This document shows positions 7,961 through 16,943 of a DNA stretch of 64,000 nucleotides, in pieces (within the stretch, counting starts at the first letter, position 1; every line of letters starts with the position of its first letter). The notes beneath the pieces were generated by a model, which was not told the DNA's origin, did not search any database, and saw only the letters and a list, made by a program, of their open reading frames with translations. Origin of the DNA: Phaeodactylibacter sp. (GTDB lineage Bacteria > Bacteroidota > Bacteroidia > Chitinophagales > Saprospiraceae). The stretch covers positions 1-64,000 of the forward strand of contig NZ_JALEGS010000029.1 in the NCBI RefSeq assembly GCF_022763345.1, written 5' to 3'. The position numbers and the translations under genes are program-made.

Positions 7961-8866
7961 ATGAGAAAACAAAAAAGTATGATACCTGGCCACGTACCCA
8001 GGGTGTTGACCTATTCAGGCAGCCCCTATCGGACATTGGAGGAGTTTTTCTTAAAACATCGGCCGCCCGAGCAGGCCTTTCTGATCAATGCCGCCCGCAA
8101 CAGCACTATTGTTGGGGAAAAAGGGACCCGGCTGACCTTTCCTGCGCATTCACTTTCTACTACTACCGGCCAACGGATTGATGGACAAATTCAAGTCCGG
8201 CTTACGGAAATCAGTACGCCTGTTGAGCATCTGCTTGCTGCTCGGCCCACGGCTTCGGAAGACCGCGTGGTGGATGCCATCAGTCAGGTGCAATTCAACA
8301 TATTCAAGGACGGAGCCCCACTGCAGCTCAACGAGCCGGTGATGATGGAAATCCCGGTTAGCCCGCACAATGCCCATCCACCAGGCAATGCAAAACTCTT
8401 CGCCCGCAGCCTGCCCACCGTGCGTTCTGTCAAGAGTAATACTTTCCTCGACTGGCGCCTGGTTAAAACTCCGGTGGAAGTGCGCAAGGTAGGAGACCGG
8501 CGCTATTTGGGTTTCCCGGTGCAGCGCTGCTCCTGGTACCAATGTGGTCATTTTTTTGCCCGAAAAGATGCCAAGGTCATGGTGACCGCCAAAATTATAG
8601 CCAATGCCGACAGCTTTGAAAGCCAGGAGGCCTTTCTTTGGCTGGACAATTCCAGTGTAATCACTAAATTGTATCCCAGTGACCGCCACTTCAGTGGGTT
8701 GAATATTCCGCGGCGGGCCTCCGGGCATGTCATCGCTTATGGGATGTCGAAAGGGCAACTTCATTTTGGCGCAGCCCGCCTGAAAAAAGCTGCGGATAAA
8801 TTGCTGAATGTTTATATGCGACCCATGGCGGAAGCCGAAATTATTGAAGCTATACAGCATTTATGA
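7961..8866 (+). CDS. Uncharacterised protein with beta-rich N-terminal domain
   Basis: 301 residues, no signal peptide or membrane segment. Residues about 40-135 (INAARNSTIVGEKGTRLTFP onward) resemble a beta-sandwich module common in Bacteroidota surface or regulatory proteins, where GT-x-LTFPA is followed by a strand with VRLTEI. The rest, including a CSWYQCG cysteine pair near residue 190, is not recognised. It overlaps the next gene by 4 bp (ATGA), so the two are probably co-translated; a link to DNA repair is only suggested by that neighbour. Confidence 0.6.
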   Translation: MRKQKSMIPGHVPRVLTYSGSPYRTLEEFFLKHRPPEQAFLINAARNSTIVGEKGTRLTFPAHSLSTTTGQRIDGQIQVRLTEISTPVEHLLAARPTASEDRVVDAISQVQFNIFKDGAPLQLNEPVMMEIPVSPHNAHPPGNAKLFARSLPTVRSVKSNTFLDWRLVKTPVEVRKVGDRRYLGFPVQRCSWYQCGHFFARKDAKVMVTAKIIANADSFESQEAFLWLDNSSVITKLYPSDRHFSGLNIPRRASGHVIAYGMSKGQLHFGAARLKKAADKLLNVYMRPMAEAEIIEAIQHL

Positions 8867-9540
8867 CCTCCGAAGCCTATGTCAACCTGCTAAAGGATGC
8901 CTTTCAAGCCAACGCTAACCCCGGGCAAGCCGCTCAGATGGAGGCCTATATGAAACACAATGCCCGGTTTTATGGGATCAAAACGCCGGAGCGGCAAGCC
9001 ATTGTTAAAAAGCACATCACATCATGGGGGGTGCCAGAAGGAGAGGAGCTGAAAACCATATGCCGGTTGTGTTTCAAACCTGATGCGAACCGGGAGCTGC
9101 AATATGCCGTCAACGACTTGCTGCAAAAGTCACGCCGAAGGCTAACCCCTGATTTTCTGGACCTCGTGGAAGAATTAATTCCCCGGAATTGTTGGTGGGA
9201 TACCGTCGATTTCCTTTCTCCCAAAATTGCCGGTGGGCTCCTGCTGCGCTTCCCGGAGTACCAAAAAGATTACCCTGACCGATGGATTGAATCTGACGAC
9301 TTTTGGTTTCAGCGCGCCGCCATCATTTTCCAGTTGGGTTATAAGGAAAGAACGGACACCGATCGCCTTTTCCGCTACATCCTGCGCCGAGCGGACAGCA
9401 ATGAGTTTTTTGTGCAAAAGGCAGCTGGCTGGGCCCTTCGACAGTACGCCCGAACGGCACCCAGCCTAATCCGTGACTTTATCCACCAAAACCCTCATCT
9501 TCCCAAACTCACCTTACGTGAAGCCACCAAACACCTGTAA
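8863..9540 (+). CDS. AlkD-like DNA alkylation repair glycosylase
   Basis: 225-residue HEAT-like repeat protein of the AlkC/AlkD family, which removes 3- and 7-alkylated purines without flipping the base out. The family's active-site segment WWDTVD is present (about residues 107-112, supplying the Trp and Asp), and the conserved Arg occurs in FQRAAIIFQLGYKERTD. Length is normal. The start overlaps the previous stop as ATGA. Confidence 0.88.
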   Translation: MTSEAYVNLLKDAFQANANPGQAAQMEAYMKHNARFYGIKTPERQAIVKKHITSWGVPEGEELKTICRLCFKPDANRELQYAVNDLLQKSRRRLTPDFLDLVEELIPRNCWWDTVDFLSPKIAGGLLLRFPEYQKDYPDRWIESDDFWFQRAAIIFQLGYKERTDTDRLFRYILRRADSNEFFVQKAAGWALRQYARTAPSLIRDFIHQNPHLPKLTLREATKHL

Positions 9541-9558
9541 CCCGCCCACTCCGCACAC

Positions 9559-10314
9559 CTACCGCAAATAAGACCCCCCATTTGCATCCAGCACGCACCC
9601 AGTCGTATACGCCGCCTGCTCCGACGCCAGAAAAAGGATACAATGCGCCATTTCCTCAGGTTGGGCGACTCTGCCATTTGGGATTTGACTGCGGATGGCC
9701 GCCCCGCTTTCGCCCTGCAGGTGCTCCGTTGTCATGTCTGTTTCCACAAAACCTGGAGCCAGCGTGCCGATGAAAATGTTGTGAGGGGCCAGGGCCTGAG
9801 CCAGGGACTGTGCCAATGCATTCATGCCGGCTTTTGATGCCCCATAGGCCGGGTGCGTAGGCTCTCCGCGGAATGCGCCGCGGGAGGATACAAAAACAAT
9901 TCGCCCTCCGCCCTGCTCAATCATTTGTTGCGCAACGCAGTAGGTGACATTCGCTGCCCCCGTCAGATTGGTGTCCAGGGTCTGTTGCCAGGCCTCCTGC
10001 CATTCCTGATAACTCACTTCTGCAATTGGGTGAGGCCTAAAAACCCCCGCGTTATTGACCAGGATATCGATACCGCCCATTTCTCCAGATACGGCTTCCA
10101 CCATGCGTTCCACCGCTTCAGGATGGCTGATGTTGGCCCGGACCGCAAAGTGGCCTTCGCCCGTAAGGCTGTTGATGGCATCGGCTGCCGCAGCTTTATT
10201 GCTGTTGAAATTGATGGCCACGCGTGCGCCTGCTTCCGCAAAAGCCTGTGCTGTAGCTTTGCCAATGCCCCGGGAGCCACCCGTAATCAGAACTCGTTTG
10301 CCTGTAAAATTCAT
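9559..10314 (-). CDS. SDR-family oxidoreductase (FabG-like)
   Basis: 251-residue classical short-chain dehydrogenase. Rossmann nucleotide motif TGGSRGIG is at residues 11-18, NNAG near 88-91, and the catalytic Ser and YxxxK (YGASK) follow at about 140-165. It resembles 3-oxoacyl-ACP reductases but the substrate cannot be assigned. It is the last gene of a minus-strand operon after lepB and the AspT/YbjL-type transporter, 13 bp downstream of the latter, and converges on the AlkD gene with 18 bp between stops. Confidence 0.85.
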   Translation of the reverse strand: MNFTGKRVLITGGSRGIGKATAQAFAEAGARVAINFNSNKAAAADAINSLTGEGHFAVRANISHPEAVERMVEAVSGEMGGIDILVNNAGVFRPHPIAEVSYQEWQEAWQQTLDTNLTGAANVTYCVAQQMIEQGGGRIVFVSSRGAFRGEPTHPAYGASKAGMNALAQSLAQALAPHNIFIGTLAPGFVETDMTTEHLQGESGAAIRSQIPNGRVAQPEEMAHCILFLASEQAAYTTGCVLDANGGSYLR

Positions 10315-10327
10315 AGACTTGCAGGGT

Positions 10328-11962
10328 TTACCGCAATAAAGCGAATAGGAATTGAACGTAGACGATTTTGGTAATCAAAGATACGGGCAACATTAACGTG
10401 AAGCCAATATTGGGAAGTTTGTTGCCTGCTTTTTCCAGCGCGAAATCCAGCACCGCCGGCTGACTGGCCACCATGCCCGTCAGAAAGCTGAAGGGTATCT
10501 TCAAAAGTTTGTAACCGATGAAAAGGGTAGCAATAGCCGTGATAAAACTGATGATTGTCCCGGCCAGGAAGATAATGCCACCACCGCCCTGCGCCACGGT
10601 ATCTACAAAGGTATGTCCGGAATTCACGCCTACACCCGCCAGGAGCAGGATCAGGCCAATCTGCCGGAGCGTCAGGTTAGCGCTGTAAGGCAAGGTCCAG
10701 ACAATAGGGCCGGTACGCCTCAGTGCTCCAAGGATTAGCGCCACGATGATAGGCCCACCAGCAAATCCCAGTTTAAAGGAAGCATCGCCGGGCAATTGAA
10801 AGGTAATCATGCCCAACAGCAGCCCCAGGGCCATGCCCAGCCCAAAACTTAGCAGGTTGATGCGGCTGAGGGCATCGTAGGAGTCCCCGAAGAGTTTGGA
10901 AATCTTTGGTATGTCCTGCCTGCGGGCTACAAAGCGGACCCGGTCGCCCAGCTCCAGCACGAGCTTAGAGTTGGCCAGCAGGTCAATATCGCCTCTTCTC
11001 ACCCGAGTGATGATGGCGGCAAATCGTTCGTTGAGGTTGAGGGTAGACAGGCGTTCGCCCGCAATATCAGGATTGGAGACAAATATCCGGCGGGTGTCAT
11101 ATTCCGACCGGTCGGAGGACAGCCGAAAGGGCATGTTTTTGCCAATCAGCAAAGTGACCCGTTCAATTTCTTCTTCATCCGCCACCAATGCCACCTGATC
11201 GCCCACTTTCAAGGTGGTATCGTAATTGGTCAGCAGGGTCTCATCGCCTCTTACCAACCGCCCAAAGACCACATTCGCATTGAGCTGCCGCTTCAAGTCG
11301 CGCAGCGGGATGCCGGCAACATCGGGCTGTGTGACTTCAACGGTCTTGCTGGTTACCGTTTGGCGTACCGGGTATTCCTTTTTTAGCTCCCGCTCTTCGG
11401 CCAGATAGTCGATTTTCAGGAGGCGGTGCATGACATTAATCGCAATCATCACCCCGATGACGCCCATGGGGTAGGAGAGGGAGTAGCCAATGACCGCCCG
11501 TTCGCTCATGGACTTTGCGGCGGTATTTCCCAGATTAGCATTACTGATGGCATCCAGCAAGCCCGCCAGCGCAGGCGTATTGGTGGTGCTGCCGGCGTAC
11601 AGCCCGGAGGTGGTGCTGGCATCAAAATGGAAAAGGAAATGCAGCCCAAAGGCAATGGAGGCCGACAGGGTGAGCATCACAATTACAAAGATGATATCCC
11701 TCGATCCCCGTTGCCGAAAAGTAGCGAAAAAGCTGGGCCCACTGCTCAGCCCAATCGTGTAGACAAACATCGCCAGCCCCAGGAAAATGATAATATCAGG
11801 GATATGGAGCTCCGGGCTCAGCCCGCCAACGCCAAGCCCGACGAACAGCACTGCAGCCACACCGAGATTGCTGCCGCGTATCCGGATACTGCCCACACCG
11901 TAGCCCAGGCCAGCTACTACGAATAATAGCAATAGAGGGTTTTCGATGAAGGCGTCAACCAT
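10328..11962 (-). CDS. AspT/YidE/YbjL-family membrane transporter with two TrkA-C domains
   Basis: 544 residues: about five transmembrane helices, then a soluble stretch holding two TrkA-C (RCK_C) domains (about 200-290 and 295-365), then another set of helices containing GxNSG and the pattern repeated from the N-terminal half. This inverted-duplicated layout is that of the aspartate:alanine exchanger family and its uncharacterised relatives. Substrate unknown. It begins 9 bp after lepB ends and runs into the SDR gene. Confidence 0.85.
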   Translation of the reverse strand: MVDAFIENPLLLLFVVAGLGYGVGSIRIRGSNLGVAAVLFVGLGVGGLSPELHIPDIIIFLGLAMFVYTIGLSSGPSFFATFRQRGSRDIIFVIVMLTLSASIAFGLHFLFHFDASTTSGLYAGSTTNTPALAGLLDAISNANLGNTAAKSMSERAVIGYSLSYPMGVIGVMIAINVMHRLLKIDYLAEERELKKEYPVRQTVTSKTVEVTQPDVAGIPLRDLKRQLNANVVFGRLVRGDETLLTNYDTTLKVGDQVALVADEEEIERVTLLIGKNMPFRLSSDRSEYDTRRIFVSNPDIAGERLSTLNLNERFAAIITRVRRGDIDLLANSKLVLELGDRVRFVARRQDIPKISKLFGDSYDALSRINLLSFGLGMALGLLLGMITFQLPGDASFKLGFAGGPIIVALILGALRRTGPIVWTLPYSANLTLRQIGLILLLAGVGVNSGHTFVDTVAQGGGGIIFLAGTIISFITAIATLFIGYKLLKIPFSFLTGMVASQPAVLDFALEKAGNKLPNIGFTLMLPVSLITKIVYVQFLFALLR

Positions 11963-11971
11963 GCAGCTGTT

Positions 11972-13582
11972 TTATTTCAGATTGCCTACATACTTGAAGA
12001 GGCGGCTCCAGTTGATGCCGTTGCCAATCGACCCTTCTTTTGTAGAGAACCAGATGATGATAGGCTTTCCGACGATGTGGTCTTCGGGGACGAAGCCCCA
12101 AACCCGGCTGTCTTCAGAGTTATGCCGGTTATCGCCCATAGCCCAGTAATAATTCATTTTGAAGGTATACTCGTCCGTTTCTTCCCCGTTGATGAAAATC
12201 TTTCCGTCCCGGACTGCGAGCTCGTTGCCTTCGTACACTCCAATAATGCGTTTGTAGAGGCTAATGTTTTCAGGGCTGACCTTTATTGTTGCCCCTTTTT
12301 CAGGCACATATACCGGCCCGTAGTTGTCCACTGTCCAGCCAGGGAAGTTTTTCGGGTCGTGCGGGAAGAGCTTCTCCGGGTTGGTATCCAGTTCGCCGAT
12401 GTTCATCGGCTCCATCGTGATGCCTTCGTCCAAGTCCTGGATTTTAGCTTTTTGCTCGTTGGAGAGGACGATAATAAATGTGGTATTGCCCTGCTGAGCG
12501 ATGATGTCCTCCGTGGAAATGCCCCAGTCTGAAAACGGACGGGTATTGATAGCGGTATTCGGGAAAGTCACCTGATACATATATTGCAGGTGCTCGGGAT
12601 TATCTGCGGGCTGCCCATTGATGTACACCTGCCGGTCGCGGATTTCAAGGCTGTCGCCACCTACGGCAATTGCCCGCTTGATGTAGTGGTCTTTTTTGTC
12701 CATCGGGCGGACGACTAGCTTTTTATTCCCGCTCTTGATCTGTCGGGCGTACTGTGGCGGGATAGCGCCCCGATTGTAATCGTGTATGCTCCAGGTCCGG
12801 CCGGGGAAAATGTAGACGCTATCTCCCTCCGGGTAGTTGAAAACAATGGGGTCGTTGCGGTCAATGCTTTCGAGGGCAGGCAGACGGTAATAAGGCAACT
12901 TGGGCTTCTTCAGGTAAGACTCTGCGTCGATAACCGGCGCACGGTTATGCAAAAGCGGAATCATGGCTATTGTTTCCGGCGTGCGGATGCCATAGTGGGC
13001 TTTGCTAACAAACAGAAAATCTCCAACCAGCAGGGACCCCTCCATCGAAGAGGTTGGGATCACGTAGGCTTCGATTAGGAACATGCGGATGAAAGCCGCT
13101 GCAAAAACCGCAAAAATCACGGCCTCCGCCCATTCCCGGACCTGAGACTTATGGTAAGGGTTGCTGCTCTGTAGTTTCTTCAGCTTTCGGGTTTGGTTCT
13201 CCTCCTGTGCTTCCAGAAGTTGTTGTTTGTACTCCGCCTCTTTGACCAGTGTAGGACCGTCGTACTGTTCCTCCGGCTTGAAAGCCAGGAAGAAAAAGTA
13301 AAAGGGCGCGAAAAGCACTGCCAGCACACTGTCCAGGAAACCATAGTGCCGGAACGAGCGCACCATATCAATGGCCATGCCCGCATAGATAAAAATATTG
13401 ACAATGGGGAACAGCAGCCAGGCCGCATACGTGCCTTTCCGGCCGATGAGCTTGCACCATTCCACGAAATTCAGGCCAGGGACCAGGCCCTTCCACCCGT
13501 CTACCCCCGCCTTGGGAAACAAAAAGAAAAGGCTGATGGAGAGCAGAATATAACTGATCAATAAAAAGAGAAAGAAACCCAT
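11972..13582 (-). CDS. lepB: Signal peptidase I with N-terminal membrane extension
   Basis: 536 residues, longer than the usual 200-320. Residues 1-100 form three to four hydrophobic helices resembling a small DUF5684-type membrane domain (GWKGLVPGLNFVEWCKLIGR), followed by a charged coil and then the peptidase membrane anchor at about 152-170. Catalytic Ser is Ser179 in PTSSMEGSL, the Lys is Lys302 in YIKRAIAVGGD, and the late box MGDNRHNSEDSR is present near residue 490. A large insertion separates the Ser and Lys boxes, as often in Bacteroidota. It cleaves Sec signal peptides at the periplasmic face. Confidence 0.93.
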   Translation of the reverse strand: MGFFLFLLISYILLSISLFFLFPKAGVDGWKGLVPGLNFVEWCKLIGRKGTYAAWLLFPIVNIFIYAGMAIDMVRSFRHYGFLDSVLAVLFAPFYFFFLAFKPEEQYDGPTLVKEAEYKQQLLEAQEENQTRKLKKLQSSNPYHKSQVREWAEAVIFAVFAAAFIRMFLIEAYVIPTSSMEGSLLVGDFLFVSKAHYGIRTPETIAMIPLLHNRAPVIDAESYLKKPKLPYYRLPALESIDRNDPIVFNYPEGDSVYIFPGRTWSIHDYNRGAIPPQYARQIKSGNKKLVVRPMDKKDHYIKRAIAVGGDSLEIRDRQVYINGQPADNPEHLQYMYQVTFPNTAINTRPFSDWGISTEDIIAQQGNTTFIIVLSNEQKAKIQDLDEGITMEPMNIGELDTNPEKLFPHDPKNFPGWTVDNYGPVYVPEKGATIKVSPENISLYKRIIGVYEGNELAVRDGKIFINGEETDEYTFKMNYYWAMGDNRHNSEDSRVWGFVPEDHIVGKPIIIWFSTKEGSIGNGINWSRLFKYVGNLK

Positions 13583-13998
13583 GCCGTGTTGATTTACTTT
13601 TGGTAACGCGCAAATATACTCCTTCGGGACGGAAAAAAAATATACGGCTGCACTTTCGGCCGTTTGCAGCTTCGAGAGCTGCTGCTGTAAAGGTGCAAGT
13701 TAAAGCCGAACAGGAGCGTTCCGGAGGATTCGCATAAGCAAAACGCCTGGTAAGGGCTTCCATTGCAGGCACTTGGACGAAAACCGGCAATTATCAGATG
13801 AATTACTGTATTTAAGGGGAGTGTGATCCCGAAATCCTAAAACTAAGAAGGACAGAACCAGGGTTTGTTCCTATTGTTTAGAATAAAGCAGGCAGGCCCA
13901 TTCCCCGCTTGCCAATCGCCGTTTTTCGGATGGTAGTCGAAAAAAAGTGGCAGCTTCGGGCAAAAGCCCTTATTATTGAAACTGAATCAACTCAGTCT
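13583..13998. other. Divergent intergenic region, lepB / DUF697
   Basis: 416 bp. The left part holds the probable lepB -7 element; an A-rich stretch follows at 13632-13642. An open frame runs in from 13909 ahead of the DUF697 gene but its extra 30 residues look non-coding. Nothing else is recognisable. Confidence 0.5.
13611..13618 (-). promoter_or_regulatory. Candidate -7 element for lepB
   Basis: TATATTTG on the minus strand, a perfect TAnnTTTG match, 29 nt before the lepB ATG. No TTG is found at the expected distance upstream, so this rests on the -7 alone. Confidence 0.35.
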
Positions 13999-14724
13999 AT
14001 GGAACCGAAAGATTTCTTCGATTACGGTATCAAAAAAGTAAAATCGCAGTTTATGAGCGAATCAACAAGCGAGCGCAGCAAACACGTCGACACGATTATC
14101 CGCAACCACATCATTTGGTCAATGGGCTCCGGTCTGATTCCGGTGCTGATTGCCGATATTTTTGCAGTAAGCGCGGTGCAGTTGGATATGATCCGGCAAA
14201 TGAGCAAGGTGTATGATGTGGATTTCTCAGAGACGCAGGGCAAAGCTATTGTTACTTCACTCACAAGTTCCACGTTGGCCCGGATTGGCGCCGGCAGCCT
14301 GGCGAAAATGATCCCGGTCGTAGGTTCTGTAGTTGGCGGTATTACGGTATCGGTATTTGCAGGGGCTTCGACTTATGCCCTTGGGCAGGTATTCAAGCGG
14401 CATTACGAGTCAGGAGGCACTATTTTGGACTTTGACCCCGCCCGCCTGAAAAAAATGTACAAGGAACAGTTTGAGAAAGGCAAGAAAGTTGCCGAGCAGC
14501 TGCGCAAAGACAAAGCTGCCAAACAAGCTGCGGAATCTGCCACCGAAGAGAATCCGGCAGATTATGCTCAGCCGGAAGCTAATGAGCCCACCGCCACTGA
14601 GCCTCCGAAAAGCAAAGAGGATGTACTCGACCGCTTGCGGGAGCTGGGCAAACTGTGGGAGGAGGGCATCATCTCTGAGGAAGAGTTTCAGTCAATGAAG
14701 GCGAAGCTGATTGCGGCTTTTTAG
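13999..14724 (+). CDS. DUF697-like protein with C-terminal SHOCT domain
   Basis: 241 residues from the ATG at 13999 (MEPKDFF); an upstream in-frame ATG at 13909 would add 30 residues of poor quality. Residues about 30-150 contain two long hydrophobic helical segments with Gly-rich turns (GSGLIPVLIADIFAVSAVQ and MIPVVGSVVGGITVSV), the DUF697/YcjF-like membrane-associated domain. A charged Lys/Ala/Pro-rich linker leads to a SHOCT-type helical pair at the end (LRELGKLWEEGIISEEEFQ). SHOCT domains are short oligomerisation or membrane-association units. Function unknown; it stands alone between lepB and tsaD. Confidence 0.75.
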   Translation: MEPKDFFDYGIKKVKSQFMSESTSERSKHVDTIIRNHIIWSMGSGLIPVLIADIFAVSAVQLDMIRQMSKVYDVDFSETQGKAIVTSLTSSTLARIGAGSLAKMIPVVGSVVGGITVSVFAGASTYALGQVFKRHYESGGTILDFDPARLKKMYKEQFEKGKKVAEQLRKDKAAKQAAESATEENPADYAQPEANEPTATEPPKSKEDVLDRLRELGKLWEEGIISEEEFQSMKAKLIAAF

Positions 14725-14745
14725 CAGAAGATTTCCACGAATCCA

Positions 14746-15741
14746 TTAAAACCGGGCTGCGGGTTGCACCGACTGATCTGTGAATTGCCCGGCCTGATAC
14801 TTAAAGTAGCCCGCCACGGCAATCATAGCCGCATTATCGGTACAGTATTCAAATTTGGGGATATAGGTCTGCCAGCCTTCTTTTCGGCCCATTTCCGACA
14901 GCCCGCTGCGCAAAGCCGAGTTGGCGGACACACCACCGGCAATAGCGATTTCCTTGATCCCGGTGCGCCGGGCTGCCTTGCGGAGCCGCTTGAGCAGGAT
15001 GCTGACGATACGGTCCTGTACAGAAGCACAGATGTCATTCAGGTGCTGCTCTATAAATTCCGGGTCCTCTTTAATTTTTTCCTTTAGAAAGTAAAGAATG
15101 GAGGTTTTCAGGCCGCTGAAGCTGAAGTCCAGATCCGGTATCCTCGGTTCCGGAAAGTCATAAACCGGTTTGCCCTGTTGCGCCAGCTTGTCAATGATCG
15201 GCCCGGCAGGGTATTCCAATCCAAGCAATTTTCCGGTTTTGTCAAATGCCTCCCCTGCGGCATCGTCCAGGGTTTGCCCCAGAACTTCCATGCGGTCAGG
15301 TGCGCTGACCTTCACAATTTGGGTATGCCCGCCGGAAACAGTCAGGCAGAGGAAAGGGAACTTTGGCTTTGGGTCCTCCGCAAAATGCGCCAGCACATGC
15401 GCATCCATATGGTTAACCTCAATCAGAGGGATATTAAGGCTAAGGGCCAGCGATTTAGCGAAAGCGACCCCTACAATGAGGGAGCCCATCAGGCCTGGGC
15501 CCCGGGTGAAGGCTACTGCATCAAGGTCGGTTTTTTTGATGCCTGCCTGCCTGATGGCCAGGTCCACTACCGGAATAATATTAATTTGGTGAGCGCGGGA
15601 TGCAACCTCCGGCACCACCCCTCCGTATAACCGGTGCGCATCCTGATTGGCAACACAGTTGCTCAGGATTTCCCCATCCATAAGCACAGAAGCAGAAGTA
15701 TCATCGCAGGACGACTCTATCGCCAGTAAGGTGGTAGGCAT
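14746..15741 (-). CDS. tsaD: tRNA N6-adenosine threonylcarbamoyltransferase
   Basis: 331-residue Kae1/Qri7/TsaD ASKHA-fold protein that transfers the threonylcarbamoyl group to A37 of ANN-decoding tRNAs. The metal-binding HxxxH is seen as HMDAH near residue 110, with the family motifs ESSCDDT at the start, PGLMGSLIVG, SGGHTQ, and GGVSANSALR near the end. Complete. It is divergent from the bactofilin gene. Confidence 0.97.
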   Translation of the reverse strand: MPTTLLAIESSCDDTSASVLMDGEILSNCVANQDAHRLYGGVVPEVASRAHQINIIPVVDLAIRQAGIKKTDLDAVAFTRGPGLMGSLIVGVAFAKSLALSLNIPLIEVNHMDAHVLAHFAEDPKPKFPFLCLTVSGGHTQIVKVSAPDRMEVLGQTLDDAAGEAFDKTGKLLGLEYPAGPIIDKLAQQGKPVYDFPEPRIPDLDFSFSGLKTSILYFLKEKIKEDPEFIEQHLNDICASVQDRIVSILLKRLRKAARRTGIKEIAIAGGVSANSALRSGLSEMGRKEGWQTYIPKFEYCTDNAAMIAVAGYFKYQAGQFTDQSVQPAARF

Positions 15742-15766
15742 ATTGCTGAATTCATTTTATTTATCG

Positions 15767-15774
15767 CAAACATA
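15767..15774 (-). promoter_or_regulatory. Candidate -7 element for tsaD
   Basis: TATGTTTG on the minus strand, a perfect TAnnTTTG match 26 nt before the tsaD ATG, implying a very short leader. No properly spaced TTG was found. Confidence 0.4.
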
Positions 15775-15802
15775 AGTAACAATCCCAAAATCAGTATAGA
15801 TT

Positions 15803-16192
15803 ATGGCAGCGCCAGCATTAAGGAAGAAAAAGCAACCATCCGAGTCCAACGCTTCATCAGCAGCCCTGCGCAGCACGGATGCTAACTGTGTGGTTTCAAC
15901 GGGGACCCACATTGAAGGCGATTTTAGGTCAGAGGAGAACATCCGGCTCGACGGCTCCGTCAAAGGGACCGTTCATTGCAGCAAGCGCCTCGTAGTCGGG
16001 GAGAAAGGAGCCATTGAAGGCGAAATAAAAGCAGGTACCGCCGTCATATCCGGGCGAATCACCGGCAACCTCACCGTTGATGGGGCTTTACAGCTTACCA
16101 GCACTGCAAGAATTGAAGGAGATATACAAGCTAAGCTTATGTCTGTGGAAGAAGGCGCAACCTACAACGGCGCCTGCCGGATTGGCGAATAA
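15803..16192 (+). CDS. Bactofilin-family cytoskeletal protein
   Basis: 129 residues. After a short basic N-terminal tail, residues about 32-128 make a run of short beta-strands with Gly-Asp/Gly-x turns (DGSVKGTVHCSKRLVVGE, GAIEGEI, ISGRITGNLTV, ARIEGDI) typical of the right-handed beta-helix of bactofilins (DUF583). These proteins polymerise without nucleotide at the inner membrane and help shape or position cell structures. Confidence 0.9.
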   Translation: MAAPALRKKKQPSESNASSAALRSTDANCVVSTGTHIEGDFRSEENIRLDGSVKGTVHCSKRLVVGEKGAIEGEIKAGTAVISGRITGNLTVDGALQLTSTARIEGDIQAKLMSVEEGATYNGACRIGE

Positions 16193-16355
16193 GGGGCATT
16201 GACCTGTCCTCAGCTAGCAGGCTGAAGTTCAGTAAGATTTGTTGAAGGAAAGTATGAACCGGTGCCTTTCTGCCACAGGACGGTAAAATTGCTCGCAGGC
16301 TGATACCAGTTTTTCGGGGGAAATTATTTATACTTGCGTCAAAACAAACCGAAAA

Positions 16356-16943
16356 ATGAGAATAGTCATTAACCTGATTCTAGCCGCCATCGTAGTAGGT
16401 TTGGTCTGGGTACTGATCAGCAGTATTCAGGAGCCTATCGCTTTCAAAGCCGAAAAAGAAAAGCGGGAAAATGCTGTGATTGACAAACTGATGAAGATCC
16501 GTACGGCTCAGGAAGCCTTCCGGAACATCAAGGGTGGTTTTGCGCCTTCCTTTGATTCTTTGTCTTATGTGCTCAAGAACGACAGCTTTGCCATCGTCAA
16601 AGTGATTGGTGACCCTGATGATCCAAACTTTACCGGCGAAATCATTTATGACACGACTTATCTCCCCGCTTATGATTCCATTCGGGCGGTGATGGGAATG
16701 TCATTAGATTCTCTGCGCTTTGTCCCTTACGGACGCGGTAAGTCCTTTGACATCAAAGCGGATACCATTACTTACCAAAGTACAACGGTACCTGTTGTGG
16801 AAGTAGGTGTACGCCGCAAAGAGTTTATGGGTGCCTTCAAGGACCCCCGCTTTGCTCGTTACGACAGCGGCTACGATCCCAATAGCGTATTGAAGTTTGG
16901 TAATATGAATGCACCAAACCTCTCTGGCAATTGGGAAAGATAA
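16356..16943 (+). CDS. Membrane-anchored protein of unknown function in the DUF3822-rsmD operon
   Basis: 195 residues with one N-terminal transmembrane helix (residues 4-23) and a soluble periplasmic part. After the helix comes a coil and the segment MKIRTAQEAFRNIKGGFAPSFDSL, which has the look of a pseudopilin-like protein (helix then a short sheet), though I cannot assign it to that family. The following gene's likely start lies inside its last codons, and DUF3822 and rsmD follow in line, so the three are one transcription unit. Confidence 0.7.
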   Translation: MRIVINLILAAIVVGLVWVLISSIQEPIAFKAEKEKRENAVIDKLMKIRTAQEAFRNIKGGFAPSFDSLSYVLKNDSFAIVKVIGDPDDPNFTGEIIYDTTYLPAYDSIRAVMGMSLDSLRFVPYGRGKSFDIKADTITYQSTTVPVVEVGVRRKEFMGAFKDPRFARYDSGYDPNSVLKFGNMNAPNLSGNWER